Shown here: positions 6,865 to 9,497 of the stretch, in pieces
How the letters are laid out: every line of letters begins with the position of its first letter
Numbering within the stretch: position 1 is the stretch's first letter
NCBI GenBank assembly: GCA_003222555.1
Contig: QHWL01000288.1
Coordinates: 1 to 9,497 of the forward strand
Source of the DNA: Acidobacteriota bacterium
Lineage (GTDB): Bacteria; Acidobacteriota; Vicinamibacteria; Vicinamibacterales; CAVVIG01
Reading direction: 5' to 3'
DNA length: 9,497 nucleotides
Notes under the pieces: model-generated
Told to the model about the DNA's origin: nothing
The model's input: the letters and a program-made list of their open reading frames with translations, nothing else
Databases searched by the model: none
Translations under genes and position numbers: made by a program

Positions 6865-8217
6865 TCATTGCGACGGCACATTGCCCAGAATCCTAGGCGT
6901 CAGGAGAATCAGTAGCTCCACGCGCTTGTTCGTCACCACCGTCGACCGCCCGAACCAGCCCCCTTTGACACCGGCGTTTCTTCGCTCCCGGACCTCGCGT
7001 TGGCGGCCGAAGCCGGCCACGACAATCGTCTCGCCATCGGCCACGCGCGCAAGCGTGTCGGTCTCGTGGATCCGGTCCTCGGCGCCCGCGTTCTGGCCCG
7101 ATGATCGCACCGCCACGATCGGGCTCAGGCTCAACATCACGATCCCGTCAGGGCCGATTTGCGCCGTGACGCTGAGCGTCACAGCGGGCAGGGCGGGGCG
7201 ATCGTTGTCTTTCCTGTCACCCGGCCGAGACTCCGTCGTAGCGCGGACGATTGCCGGCTCGTTATTCAGCGCGAGCAGCTGCGGGTCGGCGATGAGCGAT
7301 ACTATTCCCTGCTCCGCCAGAGCCGCCATGAACCTCGACACATCGGTCACCCGAAGGCCGGTCAGCGAGGGCCGCGTCAGCGTCGCGGTTCCCGCCGCCC
7401 CTGCCGGCGAGCCAGCTTGAGCGAGCGCCGTCCAATCGAGCGTTTGCCTTTTCTCGTCGTTCAACTCGACTTCGAGGATGCGCGCGTCGATCTGCACCTG
7501 CCTGTGCACGTGGTCCTGCACGGTATCGAGATAAACCGCCACGCGATCGAGCCGCTCGGGAAAATCGGTCACCTGCAGCAGGCCCGCTTTGCGGTCGACG
7601 TTGAACATTGCCCGCTCCGAGAGCAGCGTTTGAACGCCCTTGGTCAGCTCGGCGAAGACATCGGCCTTGGTGGTGCTCACCACACGGGCATAACTCCCGT
7701 TTGGACGCGCAGTCGCGTCGCCGCCGAGGCTCGACTCGGCAGTCCGCTCGGTCGCGATGTAGTTGATGTCGTACAGCCGCGTTTCGGGCGCGCGCCTGAA
7801 GACGCGGATGAACCCACGGTCGATTGTGTAGTCGAGGTCCAGCGGAGGGAGTATCAGGCCGAGCGCCTGGCGAACTGTGACGTTCTTCAGCTCCCCGATG
7901 AACGAGCCGTTGATGGCGGGATCGGGGATGATGCTCAGGCTGGTGCCGCGCACCAACAGCAGCAGGAGATCTTTGGTCGGCACGGGTTGCGCGAAGCTGA
8001 GCGTAAACGCGCGGTTGTCGAAGTCGGCCGCCATGGTGCGTTCGTCGAGCTGTGTCAGCGGCAGCGTCGGCATCTGCCCGGGCCGCTGTGGTACAGCCGG
8101 CCGGGCCGGCGTCTGAGCTGATGCGGCGCCTGCCGCGGCGAGCGCCACGACCAGCAGGGCCGCACGGCCGAGGTTCGAGGCCCGCGGCTCGGGAGTCGGG
8201 GGAGACGCTCCGTCCAC
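6865..8217 (-). CDS. mshL: MshL-like outer-membrane secretin
   Basis: The 450-residue protein begins at GTG 8217. A signal peptide is visible: Arg residues at 12 and 18, hydrophobic core 19-32, and likely cleavage after ASA at 34. No lipobox cysteine is present. Residues about 78-140 are a secretin/TonB short N-terminal (STN) domain, ending DLDYTIDRGFIRVFRR. Residues about 145-235 look like a secretin N-domain (AMFNVDRKAGLLQVTDFPERLDRVAVYL). Residues 240-443 are the secretin barrel domain, with VQIDARILEVELNDE, ADPQLLALNNEPAIV and the terminal ELLILLTPRIL. It is shorter than typical MshL proteins (about 550), and the usual VPxLGDxPxLGxLF motif is reduced to AGVKGGWFG. It would form the outer-membrane channel through which the pilus passes, inserted with help from the ATPase encoded next. 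The start codon is less certain because no clear SD precedes it, but the signal peptide supports it. Confidence 0.88.
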   Translation of the reverse strand: MDGASPPTPEPRASNLGRAALLVVALAAAGAASAQTPARPAVPQRPGQMPTLPLTQLDERTMAADFDNRAFTLSFAQPVPTKDLLLLLVRGTSLSIIPDPAINGSFIGELKNVTVRQALGLILPPLDLDYTIDRGFIRVFRRAPETRLYDINYIATERTAESSLGGDATARPNGSYARVVSTTKADVFAELTKGVQTLLSERAMFNVDRKAGLLQVTDFPERLDRVAVYLDTVQDHVHRQVQIDARILEVELNDEKRQTLDWTALAQAGSPAGAAGTATLTRPSLTGLRVTDVSRFMAALAEQGIVSLIADPQLLALNNEPAIVRATTESRPGDRKDNDRPALPAVTLSVTAQIGPDGIVMLSLSPIVAVRSSGQNAGAEDRIHETDTLARVADGETIVVAGFGRQREVRERRNAGVKGGWFGRSTVVTNKRVELLILLTPRILGNVPSQ

Positions 8218-8357
8218 GTCCCGACGTTTCGGCTCGTTGTCAGAATTGCATTAGCGGGAGTGTTGATTTTCTTGAAGTGCAGTTCTGTGCAGGGGCGTGC
8301 CGGGTGGGCCGGCGGGTGGGCCGGGTGGGTCATCTAGGGGGGGGCGCCGGTCATGCG
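8218..8357. other. Intergenic region between ino1 and the secretin gene
   Basis: This 140-base gap should hold the 3' end of the ino1 transcript and, if the pilus genes have their own promoter, that promoter. The half next to ino1 is extremely G-rich on the + strand and contains the tandem repeat listed separately. The half next to the secretin start (8218-8290) is AT-richer, as expected for a promoter, but I cannot pick a convincing -35/-10 pair. No T-run intrinsic terminator follows ino1. Confidence 0.45.
8301..8344 (+). repeat. 12-bp G-rich tandem repeat with G-quadruplex potential
   Basis: CGGGTGGGCCGG is repeated perfectly at 8301-8312 and 8313-8324, followed by GTGGG. This gives six GGG tracts between 8302 and 8329 with loops of one to five bases, and a separate run of eight G at 8337-8344. 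On the + strand this meets the usual G-quadruplex pattern. Inverted pairing of GCCGG (8299-8303) with CCGGC (8309-8313) is an alternative fold. It lies between the ino1 stop and the secretin start. Confidence 0.65.
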
Positions 8358-9497
8358 TTAGTCATAATACTCGCGGCCTAGATGCGTGATGAGCTCTTCA
8401 CCTTTCATATACCGGAGGGTGTTCTTCAGCTTCATCAGTTGAATGAAGAGATCGTGTTCGGGGTAGAGCTCTGGCGCGTGCATGGGACTCTTGAAGTAAA
8501 AGGAGAGCCATTCCTGGATGCCGTGCATGCCGGCCCGTTTGGCGAGATCGAGGAACAGCGCCAGATCGAGGACGATCGGCGCAGCGAGAATGCTGTCGCG
8601 GCACAAAAAGTTGATCTTGAGCTGCATCGGGTACCCGAGCCATCCGACGATGTCGATGTTGTCCCACCCTTCTTTGTTGTCGCCGCGCGGCGGGTAGTAA
8701 TTGATGCGCACGACATGGCAGAGCTGGGCGTACAGATCCGGATACAAATGGGGCTGAAGGATGTAGTCGAGAACCGATTTCTTGCTCTCTTCTTTGGTCT
8801 TGAACGATTCTGGATCGTCGAGCACCTCGCCGTCCCGGTTGCCGAGGATGTTGGTCGAATACCACCCTTCGACGCCGAGCAGGCGCGCCTTGAGACCTGG
8901 CGCGACGATGGTCTTGATAAGGGTTTGCCCAGTCTTCAGATCCTTACCGGCGAGCGGCGTCTTGGTCCTCGCGGCGAGTTCGACGAGCGCGGGAATGTCG
9001 GCGGTGAGATTCGGTGCGGCGTTGGCGTAGGGGATGCCTTCGCGAATCGCCGCGTAGGCGTACACCATGCTCGACGGAATCGCCGGGTCGTTGCTCTCGA
9101 GCGCGCGTTCGAAGCTCTCGACCGTCGCGTGCGCGGGCGACTCGACCATGAACACTTCCGTGCTGCCGCACCAGATCATGACCAGCCGGTCGAGCGCGCG
9201 GTCGGCCTTGAACTGGCGAATGTCGGCGACGACCTGGTCGGCCAGATCCTTCTGCTCGGCCAACTCCTTCTTGTTCGCGCCGCGCTTCACGTTCGGGCCG
9301 TCCAGACGCTTGACGTAGCGCTGATCGAACACCGCCGGCCACGGGCGGATCTTCTCGAGCTCGGGGCGCACTTTGTCGAGCAGTGACGGCTCGATCACGC
9401 CCGCCGTGCGCGCCGCCGCGTAGCAGTCGTCCGAGAAGATGTCCCAGCCGCCGAACTCGAGATCGTCGAGCGACGACAAGGCGACGACGTCGCCGAT
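8358..9497 (-). CDS. ino1: myo-Inositol-1-phosphate synthase (C-terminal part; 5' end beyond right edge)
   Basis: The frame is open from the right edge to TAA at 8358-8360, giving 379 visible residues. The enzyme converts glucose 6-phosphate to 1L-myo-inositol 1-phosphate using NAD as an internal redox cofactor; the product feeds inositol phospholipids or inositol-based solutes. Diagnostic segments are GKDLKTGQTLIKT (with the catalytic lysine region known from yeast INO1), YSTNILGNRDGEVL, ESFKTKEESKKSVLD (second conserved lysine cluster), PPRGDNKEGWDNIDI and NFLCRDSILAAPIVLDLALFLDLA. The N-terminal Rossmann GxGGxG loop lies off the window. The C-terminus (LITHLGREYYD) looks complete. The TTG at 9479 is an internal Leu codon, not the start, because coding similarity continues through the edge. 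It is cytosolic. It is transcribed toward the pilus genes, 140 bases upstream, with no obvious functional link. Confidence 0.95.
   Translation of the reverse strand: MGDVVALSSLDDLEFGGWDIFSDDCYAAARTAGVIEPSLLDKVRPELEKIRPWPAVFDQRYVKRLDGPNVKRGANKKELAEQKDLADQVVADIRQFKADRALDRLVMIWCGSTEVFMVESPAHATVESFERALESNDPAIPSSMVYAYAAIREGIPYANAAPNLTADIPALVELAARTKTPLAGKDLKTGQTLIKTIVAPGLKARLLGVEGWYSTNILGNRDGEVLDDPESFKTKEESKKSVLDYILQPHLYPDLYAQLCHVVRINYYPPRGDNKEGWDNIDIVGWLGYPMQLKINFLCRDSILAAPIVLDLALFLDLAKRAGMHGIQEWLSFYFKSPMHAPELYPEHDLFIQLMKLKNTLRYMKGEELITHLGREYYD

Noticed and set aside
8285..8303. Possible sigma-54 promoter upstream of the secretin gene (reverse strand GGCACG...TGCAC)
   Set aside because: The GG-to-GC spacing is 9 bases, not the required 10, and such promoters do not tolerate that change.
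8382..9386. Long + strand open frame opposite ino1, and similar frames at 5794-6915 and 7159-8121
   Set aside because: All are antisense to genes with strong family motifs and show no domain of their own.

Overview
The window is GC-rich (roughly two-thirds G+C by eye) bacterial chromosome, densely packed and almost entirely leftward-transcribed. Gene content and protein style suggest an Acidobacteriota-like organism (bacterial myo-inositol-phosphate synthase, a short MshL-type secretin, an ExeA/MshM ATPase, a Pro/Ala-rich TPR protein). That assignment is inference from family resemblance, not from a marker gene.

Layout, left to right. 1-822 (-): 5' part of a PilM/MshI-like actin-fold pilus assembly protein that runs off the left edge. 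823-1086: divergent intergenic region. 1087-2115 (+): a diguanylate-cyclase-fold protein whose GGDEF motif has decayed to SEDSF while the RxxD inhibitory site is kept. 2121-2201: an AT-rich inverted repeat built of 7-base units between converging genes. 2212-4140 (-): acetyl-CoA synthetase (acs), apparently missing about 15 conserved residues. 4165-5469 (-): membrane-anchored TPR protein. 5466-6765 (-): MshM/ExeA-like ATPase whose C-terminal SPOR-like domain is broken by a frameshift. 6865-8217 (-): MshL-like secretin. 8218-8357: short intergenic region with a G-rich 12-bp tandem repeat. 8358-9497 (-): myo-inositol-1-phosphate synthase, entering from the right edge.

How the genes fit together. 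Secretin, ATPase and TPR protein lie in the order L-M-N known from MSHA-type IV pilus loci, with the ATPase and TPR frames coupled by a 4-base overlap. The PilM/MshI-like gene at the left edge fits the same machine. The GGDEF-fold protein placed between them is probably a c-di-GMP receptor, not a synthase; MSHA-type pili are known c-di-GMP-controlled machines, so a role in pilus control is a reasonable guess. acs follows the TPR gene by 24 bases and may be co-transcribed, with no obvious functional link.

The points most worth checking are the two apparent internal losses (acs in frame, ATPase/SPOR out of frame), the degenerate GGDEF with an intact I-site, and the heptad inverted repeat. I saw no CRISPR array, tRNA, rRNA, transposase or phage gene, and no clear novel defence or biosynthetic system.
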